Below are positions 47,901 to 60,754 of a stretch of DNA of 64,000 nt, one piece after another. The position numbers were made by a program, and so were the translations under genes. Source of the stretch: Acanthornis magna (lineage: Eukaryota > Chordata > Aves > Passeriformes > Acanthizidae). Positions within the stretch are counted from its first letter, which is position 1; the number at the start of each line of letters is the position of its first letter. Location of the stretch: NCBI GenBank assembly GCA_036785705.1, contig JAWUZG010000004.1, positions 10,636,501-10,700,500 of the forward strand, written 5' to 3'. The notes below the pieces were generated by a model that was not told the origin of the DNA, did not search any database, and saw nothing but the letters and a program-made list of their open reading frames with translations.

Positions 47901-50900
47901 TATTTCAGATCATAATGCTGACATCTGTAACAGGCTATAATAGTTAAAAAACTTAGATAACACTCAATATTTAGTTCCCATTATAGAAGTTTGGGGAAAG
48001 AATAAAATTCTGGCCTTTTCTTGACAATGATGTTGACAACCAGTGGAAGCAAGCTAAACCGTATAGATCTGACACTCAGATGAGTTTGTATATCTGAGGG
48101 AAGGAGGAGGAGAAGGCTTGTCATTATTCCCGAGTAGCCTTATTACATGATAATCTGTCCCTTTTAAATTTTAACTATTTTTAAATGGCAAAGGTGCCAT
48201 TTCTTCTTCTCTCGTACTTCACTATACATTCATGAAGGCATGAGGTATTAAATTCACCATGAGGGGTTTTTTTCTGTCTGTATTTTTTTAAAATCTTTTT
48301 TAAGATGCTGATATAAGTAATTACATAAATTCAGTAAAAATTAAGAACAAAAAAAAGCAAACCAGAAGCAAATACTTACTTCCTTATTTTATTTTTGGAA
48401 TGTAGTATCTGGAAAGTTGTTACACAATAAAAAATAAATAGGTAGCTAGATAGCTAAAATATTTGGGTCAAACTTGAATGCAATTAATTACATGGAGTTT
48501 TCTGAATGAGGTTTGGGATAAAATGGGAAAATATTTTATAATCAGTACTGAATAGTAGTATTTGCTTATGCAAAACAAAATATTTTAAAAGGACTGAAAT
48601 AAAGAAGAAAGAATACTTACAGGAAACATCTTTGGAAATACTGAATTTAGGGTGATTTGTATTTAGGGCTTTTCCCCCAAAATAAACAAACAAAAACACA
48701 CCAACAAACAAGTCAACAAATAGACAACTCAGAAAGATAAAAAATCTTAATTTCAGAAGCAATATGCAATAACATGTTTCACTGATTGGGATTCAACAAG
48801 TGCTTGCTTTACTAATTGTTCACTTTCCTTCTTTTTGCCAGTAGCAGATGCAGTTAAACAAACTATGACTTCAGGCCATTATTATGACACTGGATAGTAG
48901 CAGATTCAATTCCAATGCAGGTTTATTTTTTTTATATTTGTGGGGTTCTGCTGCTTGTCTCAAATTAAAAGTATTGAATAATTTCTAAGTTTTAAAATAA
49001 CTGCATTCTGTTTCACTCTCCACATAATTATGTTGACTTAACTTTTGATTACCAAACTTCATTGAATAAATAATTATCTAGCTTGATTGAGACAGAATTT
49101 AATATCAAACTCCAAGCACTCAAGTCTTCATAGAAAATCAATTCAAGATTCTAAATGAGTTTTGATATTAAATATTGGGCTTTTTCACCCTCTGGGCAAT
49201 ATTCTCAATCACATTTAACACAATATCCAAGTAAAATATATGAATTTTGGAGACAAGGACAGTTGTCTCATTGGGAATACGTGGTGGAGTTTGGTGAACT
49301 GGTATTAGATAGCAGTGCTTATAATTTGTTTTCAGTAACTTCTGGATAGCCTGTAGTTTCTGGTTTTTTGGGTTTTTTTTTGTTGGTTGGTTAGGGTGGT
49401 TGTTCGGGGTTTTTTTATTCTTCATTCTGATTAAATTTTAATTTATGGTATTTATCAAACAAAATTATTTAGTCTCATTTCAGTTTGGCCATTTGAAATG
49501 TGCTTCTTTCTGAAAACCATCAGATTATTTCAATGATTTACATCTATAAATGAGGATATTGAGGCACTTACAAGTTACGACTCAGTTAATCCTAAAATAA
49601 ACCTCTAAGGCAGATGGATTGACTTGCATTTTAAGGTACCTATCTCTCTGCACCAAAACCAGGCAGAAAATAGCTCCTTCCAGAAAACAACTTCTCATTT
49701 AATGTCACTGTAAGAGAAATCATGCTGTCTTCCTTTATCTGCTATAACAAAATCAAACGTTCCACAAATATTTTTGCTAGTATAGAAGATGTTCACATAT
49801 TATGGAAAAAAGAGCATGAAAGATTCTAGAATGTGATTATACCACTGTCTAGAGCCCAAGAAAACTACTTTACCTGAGCACTGTTAACACGACATTACTG
49901 AGTCTAAATATTCTTTGCTGCTCCAAGTAAGACACCAGAAATCTGATTTATACTGGATTCCTTGTGTCGAATAGCTTTCAGTGTTGAATGCTGTTATTTT
50001 ATCAGTTTGGAATTAATTAATTATATGAAATTACAGAATTAACAGAAAGAATCATTCTGCTTTGTGAATGGGAATATTGTGTAATATGAATAAATCTGAT
50101 AAATATGAGATTTATCACATTTATCCCATTACACATGAAAAATGTGCACAGAATAGGGATAGAACTATGAAAGAGAGGCTAAGAAATGCAACTTAATATC
50201 CCTGTCTGTCAATGGCAAAAATTATTTTATTCCTTTACCCCCAAGCCTAGAAATAGTAGCCAACTAAGGGAGCTATTAGCATGCAGCCTCAGGTTCCCAC
50301 AATTGATAGGTGGGACAATTAAATGTTTGATTTTTCCCCTCTCTGTCTGATTTTCTCTTTTTATTGTTTAAAATTGAAATTATTTCTCTTCCTCATGGCC
50401 TTCCTCTCTGACCTGTAAAACATTAATTAAAACCCATGGTCTTCCTTCTTATTGAAGCATACATCATCTTTCTGATTCACATGCATTAACTCTATTAATT
50501 GCAGCAAATATTATGGGCAAGAGTATATGTTATATAATTCTTAAAAAATAACAGTGCTGTCAAATTTAAACTAAGCTTGGCTTTCCTGGTAAGGCATGAG
50601 GAAAGATTCAGTTTATCTCTCAACAAGATTCAGGAGAAGTTATATGCATTTTATAGGGTAAGTGGGCAGTTTAAATCTCTATAGTACAGTTTATATCTCT
50701 CTATATATATTTTAATTTTATATGTGTTTGCAATTGTGCATCACTCAAATGTATTCGGGGGTGATTGAATTTGAACAGCAAAGGACTCCGTGTTTGCAGA
50801 CTTATAAATTATTGTAGAAGAAAGTTAGAACATCAATTTGCTTTTTAACGTTGAAATCACATAATCTTTCTAATAGTGAAATCACATTTTCTTACCTCTC

Positions 50901-51574
50901 AAAGAGAAAAGTAGGAGATTTGTCTGTACACTGCATTAGCTGTATCACAGAAAATGCAAAAGTGTTTAAATTTTATCTTGGGATGTTGTTTGTTAGTGGC
51001 TTGCAATATATTTATGGATGGAGACTGGACTGTTACTTTATAAAAAGTTTTTAGAGAAAATTGAGTGAACTTGTAAACTTCTGTCACTAATGGAATCCAT
51101 TTACTTGGTTTTTAAACTCATAAAATGCCTTTATCCCAATAAAGTGCTGCGTACTGTTTACACATAGAATCCCATCCTAGAGCACTCTGCTGGGAACAGC
51201 TCCATGTGTTCATAAGTTGTTTAGGCAACCATTGAATAAAATAAGACAGAATGTAAAGAAGCAAGAATCAGAACCAAGGCTACATGCTCTTACAGCATTA
51301 AGAGCTTCTTTCTTTCCAGTATCTACAAATACTGAATGCTTTACTTCATTCTGTCTTGACTCCAACAGGTTCACAGGGCAATGTTTATTTCTGAAACTTC
51401 ATTCCACATCTAAGAGTGTTGTAACCAGGAAACATTCAACTTACTACAAAATTCAAAGTCATAGATCCAGGAGACTGGATGTGCAGTCCTGAGTCAGATG
51501 CTACAAGCCATGCAGGAGGTGGAGCTCTGGTCAGTACACCAGTAGTTACAGATGTGAAAGTTTGCATCTATTGA
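41945..51574. other. AT-rich non-coding DNA
   Basis: No transposon or gene recognised in this long stretch. A (TCTA)/(AT) microsatellite lies at 43296-43376 and a T-run at about 47246-47259. A T/G-rich stretch at about 49361-49422 contains GTTGGTTGG. Patches with more balanced composition occur at about 46265-46480 and 50400-50520; their nature is unknown. Confidence 0.55.
43296..43376. repeat. Mixed TCTA / TA microsatellite
   Basis: Imperfect ATCT units (43299-43313) merge into ATATAT runs and further ATATATCTAT segments. The overlapping short frame is compositional. Confidence 0.85.
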
Positions 51575-51838
51575 CAGAATTCACAGAATATTTTTGGTTG
51601 GAAAAGACCTCCAAGATAATGATGTCCAACCTTTGACCAACCTCCACATTGTCAACTAGACTGTAGCTGTAAGTGCCACATCCAGGTGTCCAGTCATTTC
51701 TTGAACACCTTGAGGAAAAGTGACTCCAACACCTCCAGTGCTTGACAACCTTGTCCCATCTTTCCTTTTTTTCAGAAAGTGAACTGTGCAAATTTAGAAG
51801 CATAAGCTGACCTTGGAAATTCCTCTTCAAGTGCTTCA
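51575..51838 (-). mobile_element. CR1 LINE 3' terminal fragment, reverse
   Basis: The plus strand shows the reverse complement of a CR1 3' end: CAGAATTCACAGAATA, then TTGGTTGGAAAAGACCTCC, the GTCCAACC block near 51625, and CCACATCCAGGTGTCCAG to ACACCTCCAGTGCTTGACAA near 51745. It fades after TTTCTTTTTTTCAGAAAGTGA-like sequence near 51780. About 260 bp of a 5'-truncated copy is retained. The 97-codon minus-strand frame is a decayed CR1 reading, not a gene. Confidence 0.8.
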
Positions 51839-53015
51839 CTCCTAAATTTTGGGTTCAAAACTGCTGACTACTCTTTGATGTTTCTAACATTTTCAAGTTC
51901 ATCAAAGGCAAAAAATACCTTAAGACTGCAAAGAATTAGCTGATAAGCACTTTCCAAAGTACATGTAGGAAAAAGAAAGATCTAGTGTTCTCAATTATGT
52001 TTGAGTGAGCACCAGATTACCTCAATAGACTAGGTAGCTACAGATACAGATGTTATATTGACATAATATGTTTGTCATATTGACAAAGATATTACCATGG
52101 ATATTGGTATTCATAGAGATACAGATATAGATAGCAATAGAGAGAAAACTTTGTTTTATATAGCTAAATTTCAAAATACATATTTTTACCAAACTTAAAT
52201 TTTAATTCAGTCAGAACAAAAAGGTACATGACTGGATAAAATTTAAATAATGAGTCTACCATCTTTAAAAACCTTAGAGATTTTTCAACTGTTTCTGCAC
52301 TCAGTAATAAGCGTAGATGAGTTAGAAATTAAACTATAACTATTTACAGGCAATCAGACATTAGCAAGGCACCTGACATTCTAACTATTCAAAAATACCA
52401 ACATTTTATTAGTACAAAGGAAAATCAAGAATCAACAGAGATTAGTACTATTCTGATGATATTGTGAATGACAGGATAGCTAACAGTTTGAGTAAAGTAT
52501 TTCTAAAACTCACCTCATTAATACATTAAAACATTTCACATCAAACATCAAAATAGCAGTTTCTATGAAATTTAGAAAGTTATAGTGGTTGCTTTTCTTT
52601 TTAGAATTAGTATTTGAAGACTAATGGCTTGACTACATATATCTGTAGTATAACTAGTCCAATTTTTCTGTATCCAAACAAGACCTAAGCTTTGATATTA
52701 TTTCTTCATGTCTTCTTATTTTTTAACATTTACAGCACTTTTATTAGCTTATCTATTATTATTGTTCATGCTGCTGTCTCTATTTTCATATGACTTCTGT
52801 TTACAGAGATGAAATGAAGACTCTATCAACGTAAAATTTGAATTGCTTTCCTTGTTTTCACAAGGCAGTAAGCAACTGCAATTTATGACAGATCCAGAAC
52901 ATTTAATTAAAGCATATAACTTCTGCCTTATGTTGGAATTTTAGAGACTTAATCTTCACAAATTTTATCCACCACACAGAAGGGGGAAGGTGCCTTTAAA
53001 TGTCTGGAGAAAAAA
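51839..53015. other. AT-rich non-coding DNA
   Basis: No gene or transposon recognised. Confidence 0.65.
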
Positions 53016-53135
53016 AGAGAAGAGAAGAGAAGAGAAGAGAAGAGAAGAGAAGAGAAGAGAAGAGAAGAGAAGAGAAGAGAAGAGAAGAGAAGAGAAGAGA
53101 AGAGAAGAGAAGAGAAGAGAAGAGAAGAGAAGAGA
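53016..53135. repeat. Pentanucleotide microsatellite (AGAGA)24, perfect
   Basis: Exactly 24 uninterrupted AGAGA units (120 bp), purine-only on the plus strand, preceded by a short A-run. Frames through it on both strands read as simple Arg/Glu/Lys or Ser/Leu/Phe repeats and are not genes. Confidence 0.97.
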
Positions 53136-54013
53136 TCTGTTTGTTTCAATGTGGCATCTAATATGGCTGCTTAAATTTAGCATATTAGGTCCTTGAGGGG
53201 AGGGGGATCTTGAATAAAAGGTTTGATAATAATGTGTAAACTGTGTTGACAATAAGGTGTCAACTGCGTTGAATTTGGAAATGTATAATACCTATAAAAG
53301 TCATGTTAATCTACACAATTATTGGAAAGTAAGTAAAATATTCAAACCACCAAGGCTGTGAAGAAGATCATCCTAAAAAAAAAAGAGAATCTTAGCATAA
53401 ATTTCATTGTGTTATGGATCAGACCAATATTATTTCTTGTTTAGACCTGGCTAAAAAAATCTATTCAAGTATTTAAATTTTCACTAGACAAAATTAAATG
53501 CATTCAAACCTGGAGGAAAGGTGGAAAACCACAAAAATTGAGCCATTTAAAATTATTTGAAGCAACTAAAAATGAGTCATGTGTTTCAAACAAATCAATT
53601 GTGCTTTGAACCTAATTTTGATCTGATCAGTTGCTATGTAAAGAATAGGTGTATGTTTGTGTTGACTCATGTCAATTGTTCTGAACTTTACTTTTGTTTA
53701 TTTTCATTGACTGTAACATTAAATCTTCAGGTTCCAATATTTTGCAGGTTGCAGTAGGCAGTATCTTGATTACAAGCCAAAGAAAAAAGTAATTTACTAA
53801 GGTTGACAAAAAAGCTGTCAAAGCCATAAATCCTCTATGATTTAATGCTTGCATTGGCTTTGCTGTTTGTTTGCTTGTTTGTTTTAATCCTGTGTCTACA
53901 GACTACTAAAATTCAAGGACCTTCCTATTTGTTCTCCAGCATTGATACTGTAACCCCAATTATTTGGGCTTTCATGTTAGGAAATGAAATTACAAATTTA
54001 TATAATTTTCTTC
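53136..54013. other. AT-rich non-coding DNA
   Basis: No element recognised; open frames of about 60 codons only. Confidence 0.65.
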
Positions 54014-54637
54014 TGGTCTTGTCTAAGCTGGGATAGAGTTAATTTTCTTAGTAGCCAGTACAGTGCTGTTTTGGATTCAGTATGAGAATACGTTGATAAC
54101 ACACCAGTGTTTTGGTTGTCACTAAATTGTGCTTGCCCTAAGTCATGACTTTTCAGGTTCCCTTGCTCTGCCAATGAGCAGGGCCACAAGGAGATGTGGT
54201 GATGAGCACAGCCAGAAGAGCTGATCTGAACTGGCTAAAGGGGTATTCCATACCATAATGTAATGTTCCGTCCATAAAGTGTGGGAAGTTGGTTGGGGGT
54301 TGCCAATTGCTGCTTGAAGACCGGCTGGGTATGGGCGGTGAGCAATTGCATTGCGTATCCCTTGGTTTTCTCAGGTTTTATTCCTCTCTGACTCCCATTA
54401 TTCTTGCTGTTATTGTTATTATTATTAATAGTAATAATAATAAATAAGAATGACAAATGTTGTTATTGTTGTTGATGCATTATTTTAATTTATTTAAATT
54501 ATTAGAGTATCCTTATCTCAACCTGAGTCTTACCTTCTTTCCAACTCTCCTTCCCCATCCCACCAGGGAAAGAGGGGAAGAGGAGTGAGAGAGCAGCTGA
54601 GTATTAGTTAGGTACCAGCTGGGTTTAAGCCATGGCA
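54014..54637 (+). mobile_element. ERVL-type solo LTR, near full length, diverged
   Basis: It starts TGGTCTTGTCTAAGCTGGGA followed by TAGAGTTAATTTTCTT, and ends CTGGGTTTAAGCCATGGCA. In between are the AAGGGGTATTCCATACCAT block (54238), a degenerate TATA-box block (CCATAAAG at 54273) and a TATCTCAACC block near 54513. The GGAGTGAGAGAGCAGCTG-like block lies near the end. The order matches the reverse fragment at 31745-32148. It contains extra sequence, including a TTA/TAA-rich insertion at about 54395-54480. No matching 5-bp duplication is visible at the borders, which suggests an old insertion or attached residual internal sequence. Confidence 0.8.
54416..54443. repeat. Perfect 12-bp inverted repeat in triplet microsatellite
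   Basis: TTATTATTATTA (54416-54427) and TAATAATAATAA (54432-54443) are exact reverse complements with a 4-base loop. It lies within the ERVL-type LTR and probably arose by microsatellite expansion. Confidence 0.85.
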
Positions 54638-55110
54638 GTCCTGGCTGTCCCTCTCCTTCACCTCACTGGAGGCAGGGCCCCTTAGTACTGGTCTTAGTAT
54701 TTTCCACTTTTTTCATGTAGAAACAGATTAACATTCCTTTCCATAGGATCAGTGGAAAGATCAACCCTTCCAATCAGTCTGGGAAACTGACCCCTGGAGA
54801 CCAGAGCAGCAACTTTCCTGGAACAACACCCATTTTCAAATGTTATTTGTTGCTGTCCAAGGCCCTGTGCCTCTAGGGTCAAGGTAGGATTCCCTTCCCG
54901 TCTCCCAAGGTCCCACAGGTAAAAATACAGGATACCCCATGGTGTGCACTTCCTATATCCTCCCTCTCAAGCAAAAGAATGCTTACTGTTAGCTGAGATG
55001 CTGGTCCATAGAGGTGGGGAATAGGATCTATCCTCTGCAATTTCCTGGACCAGTTTCTCTGTATCTGTAGAGAGGATATTTCTCCTTCCTCTTTTGCATA
55101 ATTTGGGAAT
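54638..55110. other. Unassigned, more GC-rich segment next to LTR
   Basis: Directly after the LTR the sequence stays more GC-rich than the surrounding DNA, with runs such as CTCACTGGAGGCAGGGCCCC, up to about 55110. Proviral leader or internal sequence would lie here if the LTR is the 5' LTR of a decayed provirus, but I recognise no gag or pol motif and no clear primer-binding site. Confidence 0.35.
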
Positions 55111-56739
55111 GTTTATTTACAAACGTGAAGTTTACTCAGTTAAGAGATTAAATGAGTCTGAAAGGGGCACGAGCCTTGACAACAGGAAATACCAACAAGT
55201 TGATTGTAATATATGAAACATATGGGTCTTCATAAAAAGAAGCAGATCATTAGGGAATGAGACACATGGACGCTCAGGATTCACAGTCAATGATACATTC
55301 AAGAGAAATCCCCTTTATTTCAAAGGGAAAATATGATGAAAACCTAAATATCCAAGACAAATTTAGTTGTTAAATGAAAAACTTTAAGTAATTTTGTTTC
55401 AACTCCTTTGTCAAGGGAAAATCTTGATGACAGTCAAAAAGATGATCAAAATTACATCTTCATCTCTGTTGTAGGTAGTTTTACCTAACAGAAAAAAATG
55501 TTGCCTAGAGAAGGGTTCAAAAATGTGATCTTTGGTCCCAAACAGACAAGTGCAACCTTTTCTAAGCAGTGCAGAGTATGCATCTGATTTTATTCATCAG
55601 TTCCTACTTTCATTTAGGTGTGTCATGTCTATCTAGCTCACTTTTGAAAGCTTATGATGGCTGGAACTTTCTTCTAAACTGTTTGGGAGTTGAGTATTAG
55701 GTCAGATTTTTGCAGGTATGTATATATCCACCAGAAAGTATGTGGATTTCTTGTAAAGAATTCCATCAGATGTCAGATGACTGTCACTCAAATCCCTCTC
55801 AATGAGTTTTAGGTTTTGGAGGTCTACAATAAGTAGTGCAAACAGTTTTTTTAACAGCAAATTTTCAAACCCTCCTTATTTTCTTTTTTTCTATTTTTTT
55901 GCCCCACTTCCTAATTATCTTCGTATTTACGGTTATAACTGGTACAAAAAGACACCACAGCATAAGAATACTTTTGTAAAATATTACAACAAAATACCCC
56001 CTCATGATGAAGTAATTTATAAAAACATTCTGTGTTTTCTAAGTTCCTGTGAATCTGGGAAATATTTTATTTTGAAAGCAATAAGAATATTGTGCAATTC
56101 AAATTCAAAATAATGCTAACTGAACCTTTTTAATCTTTAATTTGGTTATAAAATATGCCACAGCTAGTGCAGTTTCCTTGGAAACTAATGGATCCAGCAA
56201 AAAAAAAGTACAAAAGTTTATTTTATACACAAAAGGCTCTATTTTTGCTTACTGGTTAATTCTGTAGGCCCCTGAAAATACTCTCAAAGAATTTTATCCT
56301 CAAGAAATACGTAAGATAAAAAATTTCTCAGACTTCAATCTTAATATGAAGACGTGAAAGTTTATATGGAACCTTTTAAATCTAATGGTATACTTGCTGT
56401 TTTAACTATAAAAGTTACACAAATGTCTTAACCCTAATGATGTAGAAGTCAAAAAGTATGTACTATAATAAGGAAACAAGCAAATCAGATAGTAGGGAGA
56501 AACACTTCTGTTTACTGTGGTACAGATATTCAGGGATATGTATGTACATGGAGATATTTTCAACTGCTGCAATTTCTGTCTTTTGAGATATTTTGCCAGT
56601 GAGGGAAATTGTCTGATGCTAGTTTTTCTGTTTGAAATAGTGTTGGGTAATTTGTTTGTGTATTTTTTAAAGTATTTGAAAATTATGCAGCAAATGAAAT
56701 TTTTCACATAGTGTATCACATCAAAAACTATTTTCAGCT
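55111..56739. other. AT-rich non-coding DNA
   Basis: Open frames of 103-105 codons (for example 55802-56113 plus, 56402-56719 minus) have no domain, and their composition follows the AT-rich background. No repeat recognised. Confidence 0.6.
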
Positions 56740-57060
56740 TCCACAGCCCTCAATGCGATTTGCCTGAAGTCTTCAGTGGCAGCTTCTCACACCACAGACA
56801 CAGTGAGAATGGAACAGACATGAATATTGAGCAGACAAACGCTGTGTCTGCATGGGCAGGTGCAGCTTGACATGTGCTTGCAGTGCTCCCGATCCAGTCT
56901 GGCAGGGCATCTGCTGGCCATGCCCTTGGAGCCGCGTGGCTGCTTGAGGACTGTGCCTCCCGAGAGGTGGGGTTCAGTTGCTGGGACAAACTAGACTGTG
57001 ACAATAGTGCTGGGAATTTTCTGGACTGGTACTTGCGTATATACAGCCACTTCATAGGAC
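56740..57060. other. GC-rich unassigned island
   Basis: This block is visibly more GC-rich than its flanks and contains several CpGs, for example around CCGATCCAG, AGCCGCGTGG and TCCCGAGAGG. Overlapping open frames exist on both strands (minus 56750-57088, plus 56874-57128), with no recognised domain. It does not match the LTR or CR1 families of this window by eye. It could be an unrecognised repeat, an exon or a small CpG-bearing regulatory element. Confidence 0.4.
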
Positions 57061-59563
57061 AAGCAAAAGAAATGTTCTTTGCCTGCATTTCTTTGTTTAA
57101 ATGTGTTTTCTCTCTTGCTCTGTGGTGATATTTTTCATCTCTCCGTATTTGGGTATTGACTGGATTTCTGTGTTTTGTGATTTTTCAGGAATCTTGCTAT
57201 CTAAATGAGGTTAAATTGCTATTAAACACATGGAAAATCCAGAAGGGGCTGCTGTTGAGAGCTATCAGTGAGCTGAAGAGGTTATCACACAATGTAATTC
57301 TAAACAAACTTTTCTTCTATGTGTATATATATGCACTCATCTAACACACAGATAATACATGGTTTTAAAATTTTAAGGCTTTTCCAACAAAGAAAAAAGA
57401 AGAAAAAAAAAAGTCAAGCTGGCAAACTCACAGAGGTTCTTTATTCATATTTCCAGATTTTGTTGCTGCGTGTATAACAATGCAACATATAAATGTCTAT
57501 GCTTTAATTGCATGTAGATGGATCCTTATCATCTCATTAGGATGATCTCTCAATTTCTTCTGTAACCTCAGAATGCATTTGTGCATGTCATCCAGCTTCT
57601 GCAGAGCTCTAGGAAAAAGACAGACATTCCTTTTTTTTACCAAGTGTCTCAGAATTTCATTAATAAAGGAAGTTAGAAGATTTAGCAGCTAGTATGTGCT
57701 CTAGTCCTCAGGCTAATAATGTTTTTTTCTCAGTTTCTATTGTAATGTGGAATCTGTAGCCTGTATGCAAAGCAGGATGAATATTTGGGACACAATCCTC
57801 TGAGCAGACACATCTTCAGATAATTCTTTAACTGACCTACATGTATTCAGATACCAAAACTCACATAAAATCCTTGCCTCATGACCTCCTTCTGGCTCAG
57901 TGTGTGGGATCTACAATTGCTCCAAAAATAAACTTCGTGTAATTTCAAGAGTTACTGTGACTATCTAATAATTATTAGCCCTGGGGTTTTTAGATACCTT
58001 TGGACCACTCAGCCTAATCAATTGCATTTTCTTGATCTTTCCTCATGTACGCTATGGCTTAGCACACTTGATTACAATTTAGGGAAGCAAAATAAAATAA
58101 ATAAATGAAATATACAGTTGTACAAGGAGTATATTGTCTCTATAAGAATATAAAATTGTAGTATTGTTTACTTTTTATGTTTTATTTATAAATTTGTATG
58201 TTATGATCACTCATATTCTTCATTTATTTTTCATTCATGGAATATGCTGTTCTGCTTGACTACACTCTCTTACAATGGCTCACAACTGAAAAATTATAGC
58301 TTGGTTAGAAACAATGTATGGATGGAGCAGAAAACAAAATATGAAGCATGAAATGGAAATGTCAGCTGGAAACTACCAACCATCTCTTAGCACTGCTTGT
58401 GTTTAACTAGAAAGAGATATTTAGCAATTAGCATGTCACAGTCTGTCATTTTATTTGAGGCTCCATAACTGTACTTTCTGTCTTCAGAGCAGAAGTTGTT
58501 AATTTTCTTTTACTTTATATGTCCCTGTTTACGTCAGATATAGTTTGTTATTCTATCAAAGTATTGGCATGTAAATTGGTGAGAAATGATGTGTGATCAT
58601 TTCAAATTGATTATAATACATATCACACTAGTCTTGCTTTTTTAAAAAGTGACAGAAGTAAGAGTTTAAATCCATGGTAATCACTTTTATCCAAATGGTT
58701 GTCAGTTTCTGCATATTAAAGGCTTCTTCAAAATATTCTCATTATATAAAGAACTTTCTAGAAAGCACTTCTAAGAAGTTGTAGTTTCATTTTTTCAATT
58801 ACTTACAAAATATTTTTTTCATTATCAGTGTAAATAAGCTCTGTAATGTTATAAATACCATACATTTTCAATGAGAAAAAACCCAGCAAATATTAGCAGC
58901 AATTTTCACAGGTATAAAAGCAGTACCTGAATCTATCTTCTATCTGACCCAAGGGACAAGAGGAAGAGAAAAAAGGCAGAAAAGCCAAGCCAAGGCAACA
59001 CAAAGCATGGAAGAAAGATGAAGTCCTGTATTTCTGAACAGAAGGATCGAATAAAAATATTGATGAAAAGTGTGCAGTCAGAATTTGTTAGTTTGTCATA
59101 TCTTGCCTCAAGTGAAAGCAGCAGTCATTTCTGTGCCAAACATCATGCTAGAAGGTACTGTCACACTATTCTTAGCATCATTCTTATTGCTTTTAATTTA
59201 TGCACTTTTGAAGAGCACTGGTTAAAGGGACATCCTGGGTTTGGGTGAATTAAGATTCAAATTCTTTCTCATTCAATCATTTTCCATGACACTGGGAATT
59301 TATTTCAGAGACAGCTATGCAGGAAGACTTCAAATCTTGACTACAACTTCAGATATCTAGAACCAAATTGTAAAACCTCAGCTAGTAACCAATATTGAGG
59401 GTACTTGTGTTTTAGTCATAACAGATTCCTGGTCTCAGTGCCGAGAGTCTAGAGGCAGGATTCCTTGGAATTTATTTAAAATTTAAAATTAATTCCCTCT
59501 GTAGTCATCAGAGGTGCAAAGGAGAGAAGCATTCAAGCTGTTTTGATGAATATTTGAGGATGA
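57061..59563. other. AT-rich non-coding DNA
   Basis: No gene or transposon recognised. Confidence 0.65.
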
Positions 59564-59568
59564 CATAT
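59564..59568. repeat. Left target-site duplication CATAT
   Basis: Five bases immediately before the LTR start at 59569, repeated exactly at 60956-60960. Confidence 0.9.
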
Positions 59569-60309
59569 TGTGGTAGTTTTGCCTGGCCCAGTTTTTGCCA
59601 GTGGATAGGGTGGGGTACAAAGATGGCTCCTGCATGTCCTGAGTAAAGATTCTGGAAATTTCTCCATCATGTCCAGCAGAGCCAATCTCTGATGGCTCTG
59701 AAGATGATGGACATGCTGCTGGCCAAACCTGGGCCAATTAGAGATGTTAGTTACGCCTCTGTGAAAACATATTTAAGAAGAAATCAAAACAGGGTAAGCA
59801 CGCACTTCTTTGTAGCCAGGGAAGGAGGAGGAGGAGGTAAAAGTATGTGAGGGAGAACAACATGGAGGCACCAAGGTCAGTGGAGAAGGTGGGGGAGGAG
59901 GTGCTCCAGGCGCCGGAGCTGAAAACCCTCTGCCAGCCGTGGTGAAGACCATGGGGGAGCAGGTGGTCCCCCTGCAGCCCATGGAGTCCAGGGGATGCAG
60001 AGAACCCCCCATAGCCTGGGGGGGGTGCCCACGCCAGAGGAGCAGGTGGAAGCCTGCAGGAAGCTGTGATCCAGTGGGAGTCCCAGAGACTGAGAGTTGC
60101 AAAAGCCTTGCAGGAGAGAGAAAGGCCTTGCTCCCGGGATGGAAACAGCCTGGCCTCGGCTTGGAAATCTGCAGCCTGGAGAGAATCTCGGACAGCAGCA
60201 ATCGGGCGGGGCTGCTCGTGAGATTGGACCCACGCCAAAGAAGTTCGCAGAGGACTGTCTCTCGTGGGAGGGACCCCCATGGCTAAGTAGAGGATTCTTT
60301 TCCCCTGAT

Positions 60310-60705
60310 GGACTGACCCTGACCAAAGGAAACCCCCATGCCCTGCCCCCACCCCGGAGCTGTTGGTTAGAAGGAAGGAGGGAGGGGGTGAGCTGAGAAA
60401 TGGCCTTAATAGGGAGAGGGGTGAGCAGAAAAACAGTGTTTGTAGCAGAAGAATTGTGGCGTTGGACTGACTAAGAAAAGCCACATATCTGGCCCCAGCC
60501 CGGATCTGTTGGTTGAATGGAAGGAGGGGGCAAATAGAGAAACAGTGTGTGCAGTAGAAGAATTGTGATGGACTGACTTAAGGAAAAAGCCCCACACCCT
60601 GCCCCTGCCTGGGAGTTGTTGGATAGTTGGAAAGGAGGGAGGGGGTGAGCTGGAAAGCGGTGCCTTAAGAGGGAAGGGGGGTCAGTGAAGAAACGGTGTC
60701 TTGAG
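60310..60705 (+). repeat. Three tandem units (about 154, 106 and 136 bp) inside LTR
   Basis: Each unit starts with GGACTGAC (60310, 60464, 60570). Each passes through a CCC-rich block, a CTGTTGG or GTTGTTGG motif, a GAAGGAGG-type purine block, and an AACAGTGT or AACGGTGT motif. The sister LTR has a single such unit at about 2424-2513. The second unit lacks the middle part found in the first and third. Confidence 0.85.
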
Positions 60706-60748
60706 AGCTTATTTTTACCTCTGATTTATCCTCCGACTCTGTTAGAAT

Positions 60749-60754
60749 AATAAA
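60749..60754 (+). promoter_or_regulatory. LTR polyadenylation signal AATAAA
   Basis: AATAAA precedes CACTTTTTTTG, at the same relative place as 2541-2546 in the sister LTR, about 200 bp before the 3' terminus. Confidence 0.65.

Noticed and set aside
52949..53252. Open frames of 66-95 codons across the AGAGA array
   Set aside because: They are translations of a perfect pentamer repeat; no gene evidence.
59747..60484. 245-codon minus-strand open frame, the longest in the window
   Set aside because: It lies wholly antisense to the solo LTR (59569-60955). Other frames here are also open because the sequence is GC-rich and stop-poor. No domain or homologous frame is kept in the sister LTR.
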